The notes under the pieces are model-generated. The model was not told the origin of the DNA and did not search any database. It saw only the letters and a program-made list of their open reading frames with translations. Source: Glycomyces arizonensis DSM 44726 (GTDB lineage: Bacteria > Actinomycetota > Actinomycetes > Mycobacteriales > Micromonosporaceae). From it: DNA of 64,000 nt. The position numbers were made by a program, and so were the translations under genes. Positions 43,305-53,178 of the stretch are shown here, piece after piece. Location of the stretch: NCBI RefSeq assembly GCF_000482705.1, contig NZ_AXWO01000015.1, positions 62,001 to 126,000 of the forward strand, written 5' to 3'. Position 1 is the stretch's first letter; every line of letters begins with the position of its first letter.

Positions 43305-43973
43305 TCAGCCGATGACGAATACGGCGATCGCGGCGCTGGCCGCCGCCGCGGCGAGGTACAAGGCGGCGATCGGTCGGCTCGCCGCCACCTCGCCCTTGCC
43401 GTAGCCGCTCGCGAACTGCTCCAGCCGGTCCCGCATCCGGTCCTTGAGCCTGAGCCCGACCACGAATACGCCGAGCGTGGGCAGCGCATAGACGACGGCA
43501 TAGCCCGCGAGAAGCGCCAAGCCCTGCGCGGTGCCGATCGGGACGTCGACGAGCCGGCTCACCGCGAAGAACAACGGGAAGGCGCTCGGCAGGTCCAACG
43601 CCGTCGTCAAGGCGCCGAGCCCGACGGCACTCCACGGGTTCACCCATGAGGGCAGCCGCACCGCGGGCCGCTTCGGGCGCGTCCGCAGGCGCCGCCAACC
43701 GAGCCGGACGAGGAACAGGGCCAGCACCGCGAAGATCGCCCGGCGCGCCCACATCGAGAAATCGGCCAGCGCGTCCTCGGCCGCCGAGGCGCCGAGCAGC
43801 AGACCCGCAGCCACCAGGTAGAAGGCCAGCACCGCCCCCGCCAGATAAGCCCAACCGGTGGCCGCCGGGCGGCGGGCGGTCAACACGACCACGACCACCG
43901 CCAGCATGGTCGACGTGTTCAGCGAATCCAGGACCGCCAGGCCCGCCAGACTCGCCAGCAATCCGAAATCCAT
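43305..43973 (-). CDS. GAP/Sap-type membrane protein (LysE-like superfamily)
   Basis: A 222-residue integral membrane protein with six hydrophobic helices, opening LLASLAGLAVLDSLNTSTML. The DSLN motif and the GLGALTTALDLPSAFPLFFAVSRL region fit the GAP (peptidoglycolipid addressing) family related to LysE/CcdA-type transporters. In mycobacteria relatives help surface export of lipids. The ATG at 43973 is the family N-terminus. It diverges from a serine hydrolase gene across 162 bp. Confidence 0.75.
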   Translation of the reverse strand: MDFGLLASLAGLAVLDSLNTSTMLAVVVVVLTARRPAATGWAYLAGAVLAFYLVAAGLLLGASAAEDALADFSMWARRAIFAVLALFLVRLGWRRLRTRPKRPAVRLPSWVNPWSAVGLGALTTALDLPSAFPLFFAVSRLVDVPIGTAQGLALLAGYAVVYALPTLGVFVVGLRLKDRMRDRLEQFASGYGKGEVAASRPIAALYLAAAAASAAIAVFVIG

Positions 43974-44135
43974 ACCGCCGCTCCAATCCACCGGGTCCGG
44001 CAAGACTATTCGCCCGCGAAGCCGCCTCCCCGGTCCCAGTGGCCCGGACGCGGTGCGATGGTCAGGCCAACCCCACCCCCTTTTGTACAGACAGAGGCAC
44101 CGCAATTCCCGGACACGACTCATAGTGTTGGGGCC

Positions 44136-45314
44136 ATGAGGAAAACAGCACTCACCACCACCATCCTGACGCTCGGCCTCGTCGCCGCCACCGGCACCGC
44201 GGCCGCGGCGGCGTGTCCCTCCGAAGGCCTCGACACCGATCTCCTCGAAGCCAGGCTCGACGAGTTCGCGGGACTGGCCGACCACTCCGTGCTCGCCGAG
44301 GTCCGCGACGGCGACGAGACCTGGTCCGAGGCGATCGGGCCCAGGAGCCTCGACCCGGGAGCCGACGACGCCCGAGCGAACGACCGGGTCCGCATCGGCA
44401 GCGCCACCAAGTCGTTCACCGCCGCCGTCGTCATCCAACTCGAGGGCGAAGGCGCGGTCGACCTCGACGACCCGATCGGCGACTACCTTCCCGGACTACT
44501 GCCCTATGAGGAGGACCCGACGGTCCGCCAGCTCCTCACGCACACCAGCGGCCTGCCCGACTTCCTGCCCAGCCTCTACCCGTCGCTGGCCCGGGGCGAC
44601 ATCGCCGACATCCGCGAGGGCTACCGGACCGACTACGAACCCGAGGAACTCATCGACATCGCCACAGAGGGCCCGCTCCTGTTCGAGCCGGGCACCGACT
44701 ATTCGTACTCCAACGCCGACTACATGGTCCTCGGCCTGCTCATCGAGGAGCTGACCGGCAACACGCTCGGCCACGAGCTCGAGGAGCGGATCTTCGAGCC
44801 CGCCGACCTCGACCGCACCTACTTCCCGGGCGAGCACGGCAACGGCATCCACGGTCCGCACCTGGTCCCGTACATCACGACCGGCGAGAGCGACGAGCCG
44901 TACTTCGACACCACGGCCCTGTCCAGCACGCAGATGTGGGCCGCCGGCGGCATCGTCTCCACCATGGGCGACATGAACGACTTCTACGACGCGCTCACCG
45001 ACGGCACCCTGCTGACCGAAGGGCAACTGGCCGAGGCCACCGACTTCGTCGACACCGGCTCGGACTTCCAGTACGGACTCGGCCTGTTCGGACAGCGGTT
45101 CGGCTGCCCCGGCGACCCCGACGAGGTCTTCATCGGGCACGAAGGCGACGCCCTCGGACACGAAGTGACGTCGTTCCACTCCATCGACGGCGAACGCCAG
45201 GTCACGGTGGCCTGGAACATCGGCGACAAGCACGGGTACACCGACTCCGACGCCTTCGACGAAGCGCTGCACGAGTTCCTCGCCGCCGCCTTGTGCGGCA
45301 CCGCCACCGAGTGA
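44136..45314 (+). CDS. Secreted serine hydrolase (class C beta-lactamase / D,D-peptidase type)
   Basis: A 392-residue precursor with signal peptide (1-26, TAAAAACPS). The active-site SxxK tetrad is Ser89-Ala-Thr-Lys92 (IGSATKSFTAAVV), the YxN motif is YSN in DYSYSNADYMVLG, and the third box is HEGDALGHEV. Family S12 covers D-alanyl-D-alanine carboxypeptidases, esterases and AmpC-like enzymes; activity cannot be told. A strong hairpin follows. Confidence 0.9.
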   Translation: MRKTALTTTILTLGLVAATGTAAAAACPSEGLDTDLLEARLDEFAGLADHSVLAEVRDGDETWSEAIGPRSLDPGADDARANDRVRIGSATKSFTAAVVIQLEGEGAVDLDDPIGDYLPGLLPYEEDPTVRQLLTHTSGLPDFLPSLYPSLARGDIADIREGYRTDYEPEELIDIATEGPLLFEPGTDYSYSNADYMVLGLLIEELTGNTLGHELEERIFEPADLDRTYFPGEHGNGIHGPHLVPYITTGESDEPYFDTTALSSTQMWAAGGIVSTMGDMNDFYDALTDGTLLTEGQLAEATDFVDTGSDFQYGLGLFGQRFGCPGDPDEVFIGHEGDALGHEVTSFHSIDGERQVTVAWNIGDKHGYTDSDAFDEALHEFLAAALCGTATE

Positions 45315-45327
45315 GCCGACGGAAGGA

Positions 45328-45356
45328 CGGGGCCGAGCCGATGCGGCTCGGCCCCG
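45328..45356 (+). terminator. 12-bp hairpin terminator
   Basis: CGGGGCCGAGCC and its complement with a 5-nt loop, 14 bp beyond the serine hydrolase stop and 22 bp before the end of the converging gene. Confidence 0.75.
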
Positions 45357-45377
45357 AGGCCGTCGAAGCGGCGGAGT

Positions 45378-46013
45378 TCAGTCCCGGCCGAGTTCGGTGC
45401 AGATGCAGGCCCGGTTGCCATCGGGATCGGCCAGGACGATGAAGGCGGGGGCCCGCCCTTGGTCGACGACGCGTCCGCCCGCGGCGAGCGCCGCGGCGAC
45501 CCGCCGGTCGGCGGCTTCCGGCGGGACGGTGACGTCGAGGTGGAAGCGCTGCCGATCGGGTGCGGTCGAATCAGTCCGCTGAAACCACAACGGCGGGAGC
45601 ACCCCCGCCGGATCGACGACATCGCCGTCTGCCGCGCCGCCGCCGAGGACGGCGCTCCAGAACGGCAGCACGGCCCCCGACTCGGGGGTGTCCAAGGCCA
45701 ACTCCAGCACCTGCAGCCGCTCAGGGCACGAATCCAGGCCCTGATCGGCGGCGAGCGCGCTGATCCGCTCGGCGAGCCGAATTTCTCGTGCGGTGACACC
45801 GCCGCGGCCGCGCAACACCAGCTGCACATGCCCCGAACGCAGGTCGACGTCGGGATGATGACCGGCCGTATCGGCGAGCCGCCCCACCGCCGCGACGAAC
45901 GCCGCCCCCGCCCCGAACGAACCGGTCGCGAACCGAGTGCGCAACGCCCCCAGCAGCAACCGCCAATCCGCCAGATCGATCTGCTCGACCCCGAGATGAG
46001 TGATCTGCTCCAT
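45378..46013 (-). CDS. PCD-like plus VOC (glyoxalase-like) fusion protein
   Basis: A 211-residue protein of two joined domains. Residues about 10-95 (WRLLLGALRTRFATGSF, TAGHHPDVDLRSGHVQLVL, GGVTAREIRLAERIS) resemble pterin-4a-carbinolamine dehydratase, with the HHPD motif intact. Residues about 100-211 are a VOC/glyoxalase-like domain ending DPDGNRACICTELG. This fusion recurs in actinobacteria but has no assigned reaction. Start by family resemblance (MEQITH). Confidence 0.8.
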   Translation of the reverse strand: MEQITHLGVEQIDLADWRLLLGALRTRFATGSFGAGAAFVAAVGRLADTAGHHPDVDLRSGHVQLVLRGRGGVTAREIRLAERISALAADQGLDSCPERLQVLELALDTPESGAVLPFWSAVLGGGAADGDVVDPAGVLPPLWFQRTDSTAPDRQRFHLDVTVPPEAADRRVAAALAAGGRVVDQGRAPAFIVLADPDGNRACICTELGRD

Positions 46014-46105
46014 GCCTCGACGATAGGCCGCGGCCGACAGCCCGTCAGCGGCGCGGCCTTCCGCCACGCCAGCCGCGGGCGACGAACCACGGCCCTCTCG
46101 CCTCT

Positions 46106-47056
46106 CTAGCCGAAGGCGTCGACGCCGGTGAGATCGGCCGAGTAGCCCCAGAGGCGCTCGGCCTCGGACGGGGCTATCGCGTAGGGGCGAACGCCGGGAG
46201 CGTCGACCTCGTCGACGACCTCGGCGATATCGCAGTCCTGCAGGTAGACCCCGCCCATGCCGTCGAGCCGGGGCGAAGTGGCGGCCCAGGTCTGCGTGGC
46301 CGCTCCCTGCGCCGGGCTCTTGAACCAGTCGGGGACGGCGTTGCCGTCCTCGTCGATCCAGCCCAGTTCCCGCTGCTCCTCCTTGGTCATGTGGCGCTGG
46401 AGCGGAGTGAGGATGGCGCCGGGGTCGAGCGTGAAGGCCCGCACGCCCGCGGCCCGGCCGAGCCGGTCGAGCTGGACGGTGAAGAGGACGTTGGCGGTCT
46501 TGGACTGGCTGTAGGCGTCCCAGCGGTCGTAGCCGTGCTCGAAGTGCACGTCGTCCCAGCGGATCGGCGAGCCGCGGTGGCCTCCCGAGGACACGGTGAC
46601 CACCCGGGCGCCGCCGGACAGCAGCGGCCACAGCCGGTTGGTCAGGGCGTAGTGCCCCAGGTGGTTGGTGGCGAACTGGAGTTCCCACCCGTTGGCCGTG
46701 CGGGTCTCGGGGCAGGCCATGACGCCGGCGTTGTTGATGAGGACGTCGATGCTCCTGCCCTCCGTGAGGCACCGGTCGGCGAAGGCGCGCGCGCTGCCGA
46801 GGTCGGCGAGGTCGAGTTCGGCGGTCTCGACGCCTTTGACGCCGTCGAGCGCGGCCTCGGCGACCTCGGGTCGGCGTGCGGGGACCAGGACGTCCGCTCC
46901 CGCCGCGGCGAGGGCACTGGTGGTCTCCAGGCCGATGCCGGAGTAGCCGCCGGTGACGACGGCGAATTTCCCGGTGAGGTCGATGCCTTGGAGGACTTCG
47001 GCGGCGGTGGTGTCGTGTCCGAATCCGGAGTTGAGCTTCCGTTGTGGTGTGGTCAT
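46106..47056 (-). CDS. SDR family oxidoreductase (paralogue of the one at 15587)
   Basis: A 316-residue Rossmann dehydrogenase: TGGYSGIGLETT, LINNAGVMAC and the catalytic YSQSKTAN. It shares the architecture and end motifs (GVYLQDCDIAEVV, LWGYSADLTG) of the SDR encoded at 15587. An exact CTTGGAG/CTCCAAG palindrome lies 16 bp upstream of the start, the site of a MerR-type regulator that is not encoded next to it. The stop is 92 bp after the start of the PCD-VOC gene in the same direction. Confidence 0.9.
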   Translation of the reverse strand: MTTPQRKLNSGFGHDTTAAEVLQGIDLTGKFAVVTGGYSGIGLETTSALAAAGADVLVPARRPEVAEAALDGVKGVETAELDLADLGSARAFADRCLTEGRSIDVLINNAGVMACPETRTANGWELQFATNHLGHYALTNRLWPLLSGGARVVTVSSGGHRGSPIRWDDVHFEHGYDRWDAYSQSKTANVLFTVQLDRLGRAAGVRAFTLDPGAILTPLQRHMTKEEQRELGWIDEDGNAVPDWFKSPAQGAATQTWAATSPRLDGMGGVYLQDCDIAEVVDEVDAPGVRPYAIAPSEAERLWGYSADLTGVDAFG

Positions 47057-47071
47057 GCCCCGAACCTAGGG

Positions 47072-47089
47072 CTTGGAGTGCGCTCCAAG
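47072..47089. promoter_or_regulatory. MerR-type operator of the SDR gene
   Basis: CTTGGAGTGCGCTCCAAG has perfect 7-bp arms around TGCG and lies 16-33 bp upstream of the SDR start. Very similar palindromes precede MerR-controlled oxidoreductase genes in many bacteria. Confidence 0.6.
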
Positions 47090-47107
47090 GCAAACCCGCA
47101 GTACAGG

Positions 47108-48929
<1,822 letters not shown>

Positions 48930-49289
48930 GGGTCTCACCTCCTCGGGCGGTGTCACGGTCCACCGCAGGCTACAAGCCCGAGCATCGCCCCGTCCAATCA
49001 TTTCCCGGCCATGTGGTCACGGCTCCTGGCAAGGCGAGTCCGGCCTGGCCGGTCCCGCTCGACGATCCGAGCCCGGCCTCCCCGAGGCGGACCCGCTTCC
49101 CGCCGCCCGTGCCGACCGCCCGCCAACACGAACGCGGGCGAATCATGCGAAACCGACCGGAATCATCGATCGCCTTGCGGTACAAGGCGCAATGGCGGCG
49201 AACGCGGCGGCCATTCGGTGCGCACACTCCCTGGCGAGGCGGTGAGATGACACGCTCCTCTCCGACGACCTCATCGGCGGGAGCGATGA

Positions 49290-49303
49290 TTGAACTTGTT
49301 CAA
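49290..49303. promoter_or_regulatory. Palindromic operator TTGAAC-N2-GTTCAA, copy 1
   Basis: TTGAACTTGTTCAA has perfect 6-bp arms, in the style of TetR/MarR operators. The second copy begins 54 bp further. Confidence 0.55.
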
Positions 49304-49343
49304 CTGGCCTTGGTCAACAAAGTGATAGGCTCGGCAACATGAG

Positions 49344-49357
49344 TTGAACATGTTCAG
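49344..49357. promoter_or_regulatory. Palindromic operator, copy 2
   Basis: TTGAACATGTTCAG differs from a perfect palindrome only in the last base. No regulator gene of the TetR/MarR type is adjacent; the nearest rightward gene starts 190 bp away. Confidence 0.5.
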
Positions 49358-49546
49358 TTTCAGGATTTTCCGCTCCATGGAGCGGGCGGCAGACGCAACC
49401 GCATCCACCCACAGCTACACCACCACCATCAAGGTTCGCTCGCGCACAGGCCGCACATTCCGGGCCCGTGGAACGGCGACCACCCCAGCGCGACCGAGGA
49501 ATCGAGAACCGTGGCAGCAGGAATTCCCCATCCCAGCGAACCCCCC

Positions 49547-50008
49547 ATGCACCTCCCTCCCCTCTCCTACAGCCCCCCGCGACCCGCGGCCCGGCGCGGC
49601 GGACCGAGGGCGGCCACCTGGTTGCTCCTGGCCGCCTGCCTGCTGGTGTGGCCCGCGGTCTTCGCAACGGTCGTCCTCGCCACTTTCCTGGGCGTTGCGA
49701 TCTACTTCAACGATCCGGGCGGCCCCCTCTTCTGGCCTCTCGCCTGGATCGGGTCTGCTCTCGCGTATGCGCTGGTCGTGGGGTTGCCACTGTCGCTCTG
49801 CGCGCGTCGGCGGAGGTGGTACCTTCGGCTGATTCCAGCCGTGCTCGCCGCGGTTCCGGTCGTCTGGATCAGCAGCCTGGCGGGCGTCTGGTCAATCCCC
49901 GCGGCCGCGACCGTCGCCGTCTCGATCCTGGTCGAGACGACCGGCTGGCGTCACAAGTGGACGATGCGGGTCTGGAGGCTGCTGACCGCCCTATGGCGGC
50001 GGTCATGA
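49547..50008 (+). CDS. Small membrane protein of unknown function
   Basis: A 153-residue protein (ATG at 49547; a GTG at 49511 would add 12 residues) with about three to four hydrophobic helices (WLLLAACLLVWPAVFATVVLA, then a central pair and a final one). No known family. It converges on the LysR-type gene with 43 bp between the stops. Coding is supported by the membrane pattern only. Confidence 0.5.
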   Translation: MHLPPLSYSPPRPAARRGGPRAATWLLLAACLLVWPAVFATVVLATFLGVAIYFNDPGGPLFWPLAWIGSALAYALVVGLPLSLCARRRRWYLRLIPAVLAAVPVVWISSLAGVWSIPAAATVAVSILVETTGWRHKWTMRVWRLLTALWRRS

Positions 50009-50051
50009 GCCCGTCTCTCGGTCTGCCGCGACACCGCCGCCAGGGGGCGGA

Positions 50052-50960
50052 TCACGGGTAGATGCGCGCGACCTCCTCGCGGATCGCGGCAAGGCCGCGG
50101 GCGATGGCGGGCTGCTCGGTGCTGCCGCGGCGCACCGCGGTGAACAGGCGCCGTGTCGGCACCGGGCTTCCGTGGATCGGCACGCGCACCACGGCGTGTC
50201 CGGTCGGGATCGAGACCAGTCGGGAGTACAAGGTGATCCCGAAACCGGTGCACACCAAGCCGGAGGCGCTGAACGAGGCGTCCGCCCGGTGCGCGATGTC
50301 CGGGCTGAATCCCGCGGCGGCGGTGGCGCTGAGGAACAGCTGCTCCTGGTCGACGCAGTTGGGTGTGCTGATCCATTCCTCGTCGGCGGCCTCGGCCAGT
50401 GCCACGCTCTCGCGTTCGGCGAAGGGGTGGTCTGCGGGCACGAGCAGGTCCTCGACATCCTCCACCAGGAAGTGCTGCTCGAACCGCGTGTCGCTGGGCG
50501 GGGGCGTGGTGTCGATCGGGTTGATGACGGCGATGTCGGCGTCGCCGGACTCCAGCATTCGGAAGGCCTCGTCCGACTCGACCGCGGCCAGGTGCAGCCG
50601 CACCCCCGGGTTCGCCTCGCGGAGGCGCTTGGCGGCCGGGGCGATGAAGGCCGAGAGCGTGCTCGCCAGACCGCACATGCGGAGACTGCCCAGCTGCCCC
50701 GCGTCGAGCGCGGCCAGATCCACTTTGGCGCGTTCCCACTGCGCGTACATGACGTCGGCGTGCTCGAGCAGGAGCTCCGCCGCCGCAGTGAGCCGGACCC
50801 GGCGGCCGTTCGGCTCCAGCAGCCGGAGGCCGGTCTCATGAGCGAGCTGTTTGAGCTGGTGCGAGACCGTCGAGGGCGTGAGGTGCAGTGCCAGCGCGGC
50901 GGCGGTGACCGTGCCGTGTGTCCGCAGGACGCGGAGCGTTTGCAGCTTGGAATCGATCAT
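50052..50960 (-). CDS. LysR-family transcriptional regulator
   Basis: A 302-residue regulator with an N-terminal winged helix (LQTLRVLRTHGTVTAAALAL to STVSHQLKQLAHETG) and a periplasmic-binding-like effector domain (SLRMCGLASTLSAFIAP, FLVEDVEDLLVPADHPFA). It diverges from the small Cys-rich gene with 71 bp between. That interval holds an AT-rich GAAAACAT pair (ATTCGAAAACATCACCAG and GAGAAAACATTCG), fit for the promoters of both. Confidence 0.9.
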   Translation of the reverse strand: MIDSKLQTLRVLRTHGTVTAAALALHLTPSTVSHQLKQLAHETGLRLLEPNGRRVRLTAAAELLLEHADVMYAQWERAKVDLAALDAGQLGSLRMCGLASTLSAFIAPAAKRLREANPGVRLHLAAVESDEAFRMLESGDADIAVINPIDTTPPPSDTRFEQHFLVEDVEDLLVPADHPFAERESVALAEAADEEWISTPNCVDQEQLFLSATAAAGFSPDIAHRADASFSASGLVCTGFGITLYSRLVSIPTGHAVVRVPIHGSPVPTRRLFTAVRRGSTEQPAIARGLAAIREEVARIYP

Positions 50961-51031
50961 TCGAAAACATCACCAGATACGATGAGAAAACATTCGTTGT
51001 TCTCGGATGATTCTAATCCGAGACTTGGCGT

Positions 51032-51250
51032 ATGACCACTACCGCGAAGTCGTTCGAAGACCGTTGCCCGCTGTGCGAGCTGCGCATGAGCGAGGCCCTG
51101 AGCGTGGTGTCGCGCCATCGCACCTCCACCGGCACCGTCGTGTACGCACGCTGCGAGTGCGGCCGCCTGTCCATGTGGCTCGAGCCGACCGCGCTCACCG
51201 AACGGCGGCCCGAGCTGCGGCTGATGGCGGGCTCGACCGCCACCGGCTAG
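51032..51250 (+). CDS. Small zinc-ribbon-like protein
   Basis: A 72-residue protein with a possible zinc site: Cys12-x2-Cys15 (RCPLCELRM) and Cys42-x-Cys44 (RCECGRL). It opens MTTTAKSFEDRCPLCELRMS and ends in a hydrophilic tail. The length, Cys pairs and divergent position beside a LysR gene support a real gene. Function unknown. Confidence 0.6.
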   Translation: MTTTAKSFEDRCPLCELRMSEALSVVSRHRTSTGTVVYARCECGRLSMWLEPTALTERRPELRLMAGSTATG

Positions 51251-51393
51251 ATGCTTGATCGCTGATCGTCGTAGGCCGTGGCCGATCGCAGGGCGGGTCG
51301 GCCGGTACGCCGGTCGTTCCAGTTCGCGGCGGTCCGTGCGAGCAGACGCGCGTCGATGCGGGAGCTCGCCGGGCGATTCCGGTCGACACCGGA

Positions 51394-51418
51394 GTTTCCA
51401 CATGCGAGAAAAGGGAAG
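51394..51418 (+). promoter_or_regulatory. Sigma-B-like promoter for the stress protein gene
   Basis: GTTT, 15 bp, then GGGAAG resembles the GTTT-N13-15-GGGTAT pattern of SigB-type factors. It lies 45 bp before the start codon of a gene typical of general stress regulons. Confidence 0.35.
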
Positions 51419-51462
51419 CCTGGGGGGGAAGACGACCGGCTGAGACATTGGGGTGATACGCG

Positions 51463-51993
51463 ATGACGCAACCCGACTACGATCCCACCGCTGGAGCGGC
51501 CCCTACCGGTGCCGGGCAGGTGGTGGTGGCCTCCTACGGCAGTTACGCCGGGGCCGAGCGGGCCGTGGACTATCTGTCCGATCAGCGGTTCCCGGTGGAA
51601 CGGACCGCGATTGTGGGCCGGGGGCTGAGAAGCGTCGAGCAGGTGACCGGCCGCATGGGCATGTGGGGCGCCGCGGGGAAGGCGGCGATCTCGGGTGCGG
51701 TGCTGGGGGCGCTGTTCGGATGGATTTTCGGGCTGTTCGACTGGATCAACCCTTTGATCGCGGGCCTGCTGCTGGCGTTGTACGGGGCGGTCTTCGGCGC
51801 GATCGTGGGCGGCCTGCTGGGACTGGTCGCTCATGCCATGACCGGTGGTCGGCGGGACTTCTCCTCGGTGTCGGGAATCGAGGCGGACAGCTATGACGTG
51901 CTCGTCGACGCGGCGCATGCGACGCAGGCGGGCCAATTGCTCGATGCGCAGGGCGCGCCGGGCCGCGGCCCGGGCGCCGACCACATCGGCTGA
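51463..51993 (+). CDS. General stress protein (GSP17M/YflT-like domain with glycine-zipper helices)
   Basis: A 176-residue protein. Residues 18-62 (GQVVVASYGSYAGAERAVDYLSDQRFPVERTAIVGRGL) are the GSP17M/YflT N-terminal domain. Two Gly-rich hydrophobic segments (AAISGAVLGALFGWIFGLF and LLLALYGAVFGAIVGGLLGLV) follow. A C-terminal part ends SYDVLVDAAHATQAGQLLDA. Actinomycete homologues are general stress proteins, sometimes mislabelled as magnesium transporters. A SigB-like promoter precedes it. Confidence 0.8.
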   Translation: MTQPDYDPTAGAAPTGAGQVVVASYGSYAGAERAVDYLSDQRFPVERTAIVGRGLRSVEQVTGRMGMWGAAGKAAISGAVLGALFGWIFGLFDWINPLIAGLLLALYGAVFGAIVGGLLGLVAHAMTGGRRDFSSVSGIEADSYDVLVDAAHATQAGQLLDAQGAPGRGPGADHIG

Positions 51994-52396
51994 GCCGCGG
52001 GCCCGGACTCGCCGGATGCCGGAGGACGGTGACGAGGACGGCCTTTTGGGGCGGTCCGGTCATGCCCCGGCGCCGCCGTCGACGGGGATGGCCGGGCCGG
52101 TGACGTCGTTCGCGGTCATGATGACTGAACGCAAGGGTCACCGGCCGCCCGATCGGGCGCCTTCGGGCACCCGGGGTTCCACCGCGAGGACTCGGCGCCG
52201 TCACCGCGGGACTCCTCCTGTCCTACAGCTCAGGAGCGGTCGAGGGCGATGTGAACCGACTCAAGACGGTCAAGAGGAGTGGTGCGGCCGTGCCGCCCTC
52301 CACCTCCTCGGAAGACTCGTCATCCTCAGCCGCTGAACGGATCCGCGACCGTCGCGAAATATGAGCCGGAACCGTGGGGCATCCGATGGCGGTGGC
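51994..52396. other. Intergenic region with SDR gene fragment
   Basis: Apart from the SDR remnant listed next, nothing is recognised in these 403 bp. No terminator of note. Confidence 0.4.
52060..52119 (-). pseudogene. C-terminal fragment of an SDR oxidoreductase
   Basis: MTANDVTGPAIPVDGGAGA and a stop, read leftward, is the last stretch of classical SDRs (xxxxVTGxxxxVDGG). Nothing upstream on that strand continues the domain, so only about 19 codons are left. Confidence 0.5.
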
Positions 52397-52861
52397 TCAG
52401 CAGCCCCAATCGTCCTGGGCCTTGATCATGATCGGCATCGTCTGTGTCACCGTCCCGTCCGTGACGACGAGCTCGGCCGGGTACTCCCCGTAGTCCAGCG
52501 GGGGCAGGTCGACGCCGAACCAGATGGTCCCGATGTACTGGTCGCCGTTGTCGCCCGGCGGGATCGGCGGGGGCAGGTAGAGCTCGGTGCCCTCGGGCAT
52601 ACCGTGTACTTCGGTCAGAAGCGGCGCGTCCCACGATCCGGCGATGAAGCCGACGAAGTAGGTGGAGTAGCTCCCGTTGGCCCAGATGCAGATCCGCTGT
52701 TCGTAGTTGGACAGATCCCAGGTCGCCTCCGCGGCGGGCGCCTCGGTCTGGACGGCCGCCGACGCCGAGGCGGCCGAGGCGCTGAACACCACGCTCATCG
52801 CCAGTCCGACTGCTACGGCGAGCATCAACCTGAGGGGTCGCGAGATCGATTTCGTCATCAT
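52397..52861 (-). CDS. Small secreted protein (DUF5980-like)
   Basis: A 154-residue precursor with a signal peptide (1-34, ASASA) and a mature domain of about 115 residues: ATWDLSNYEQRICIWANGSYS, then YLPPPIPPGDNGDQYIGTIWFGVDLPPLDYGEYPAEL, ending QDDWGC. Two Cys may pair. Pattern like DUF5980, function unknown. The start is one of two Met codons at 52861 and 52858. A good promoter lies about 90-110 bp upstream. Confidence 0.75.
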   Translation of the reverse strand: MMTKSISRPLRLMLAVAVGLAMSVVFSASAASASAAVQTEAPAAEATWDLSNYEQRICIWANGSYSTYFVGFIAGSWDAPLLTEVHGMPEGTELYLPPPIPPGDNGDQYIGTIWFGVDLPPLDYGEYPAELVVTDGTVTQTMPIMIKAQDDWGC

Positions 52862-52944
52862 GAACGTTCTCCGTGTCGCGGTACCGGAGATGGCCTCCCC
52901 CGTCAGGGCTGGTACCGGTCGCCGACTGAGGCCTCGTAAAAATC

Positions 52945-52973
52945 ACATTACAAGACAAACAACCCGGGCACAA
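52945..52973 (-). promoter_or_regulatory. Promoter of the secreted DUF5980-like gene
   Basis: Read leftward: TTGTGC, 17 bp, TAATGT. It is a good match to vegetative promoters in a GC-rich genome. Confidence 0.5.
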
Positions 52974-53092
52974 TTGGTTGACGCTTCAAATATTTAGACG
53001 AGCCCTGGTTCTCGCCCACCTCTCGTGGCGGTCACGGATCCGGTAGGCAATCGTCTGCGCCAGCGAGGGCGACTGCGACTCGAGGCGGACCG

Positions 53093-53112
53093 GCTATGCC
53101 CTCGGGCATAGC
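53093..53112. promoter_or_regulatory. 20-bp palindromic operator
   Basis: GCTATGCCC and GGGCATAGC are perfect 9-bp arms around TC, 66 bp before the membrane-protein start. Confidence 0.55.
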
Positions 53113-53178
53113 GTCCGCTGCCGAACATCCGACCGTGGAGGGTCGAGATCGGCGCCGCTCGCCAATAGTTTCGGGACC

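Larger units (their letters stand above)
48930..49546. other. Intergenic region with two TTGAAC-type palindromes
   Basis: No gene is supported. The left part is GC-rich and featureless; the right part holds two operator-like sites (listed) with an AT-rich stretch between them that could be a promoter. Confidence 0.4.
52862..53178. other. Divergent promoter region
   Basis: No gene. It holds a promoter for the leftward secreted protein and a perfect 20-bp palindrome (GCTATGCCC, TC, GGGCATAGC) ahead of the rightward membrane protein. The middle is strikingly AT-rich. Confidence 0.55.
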
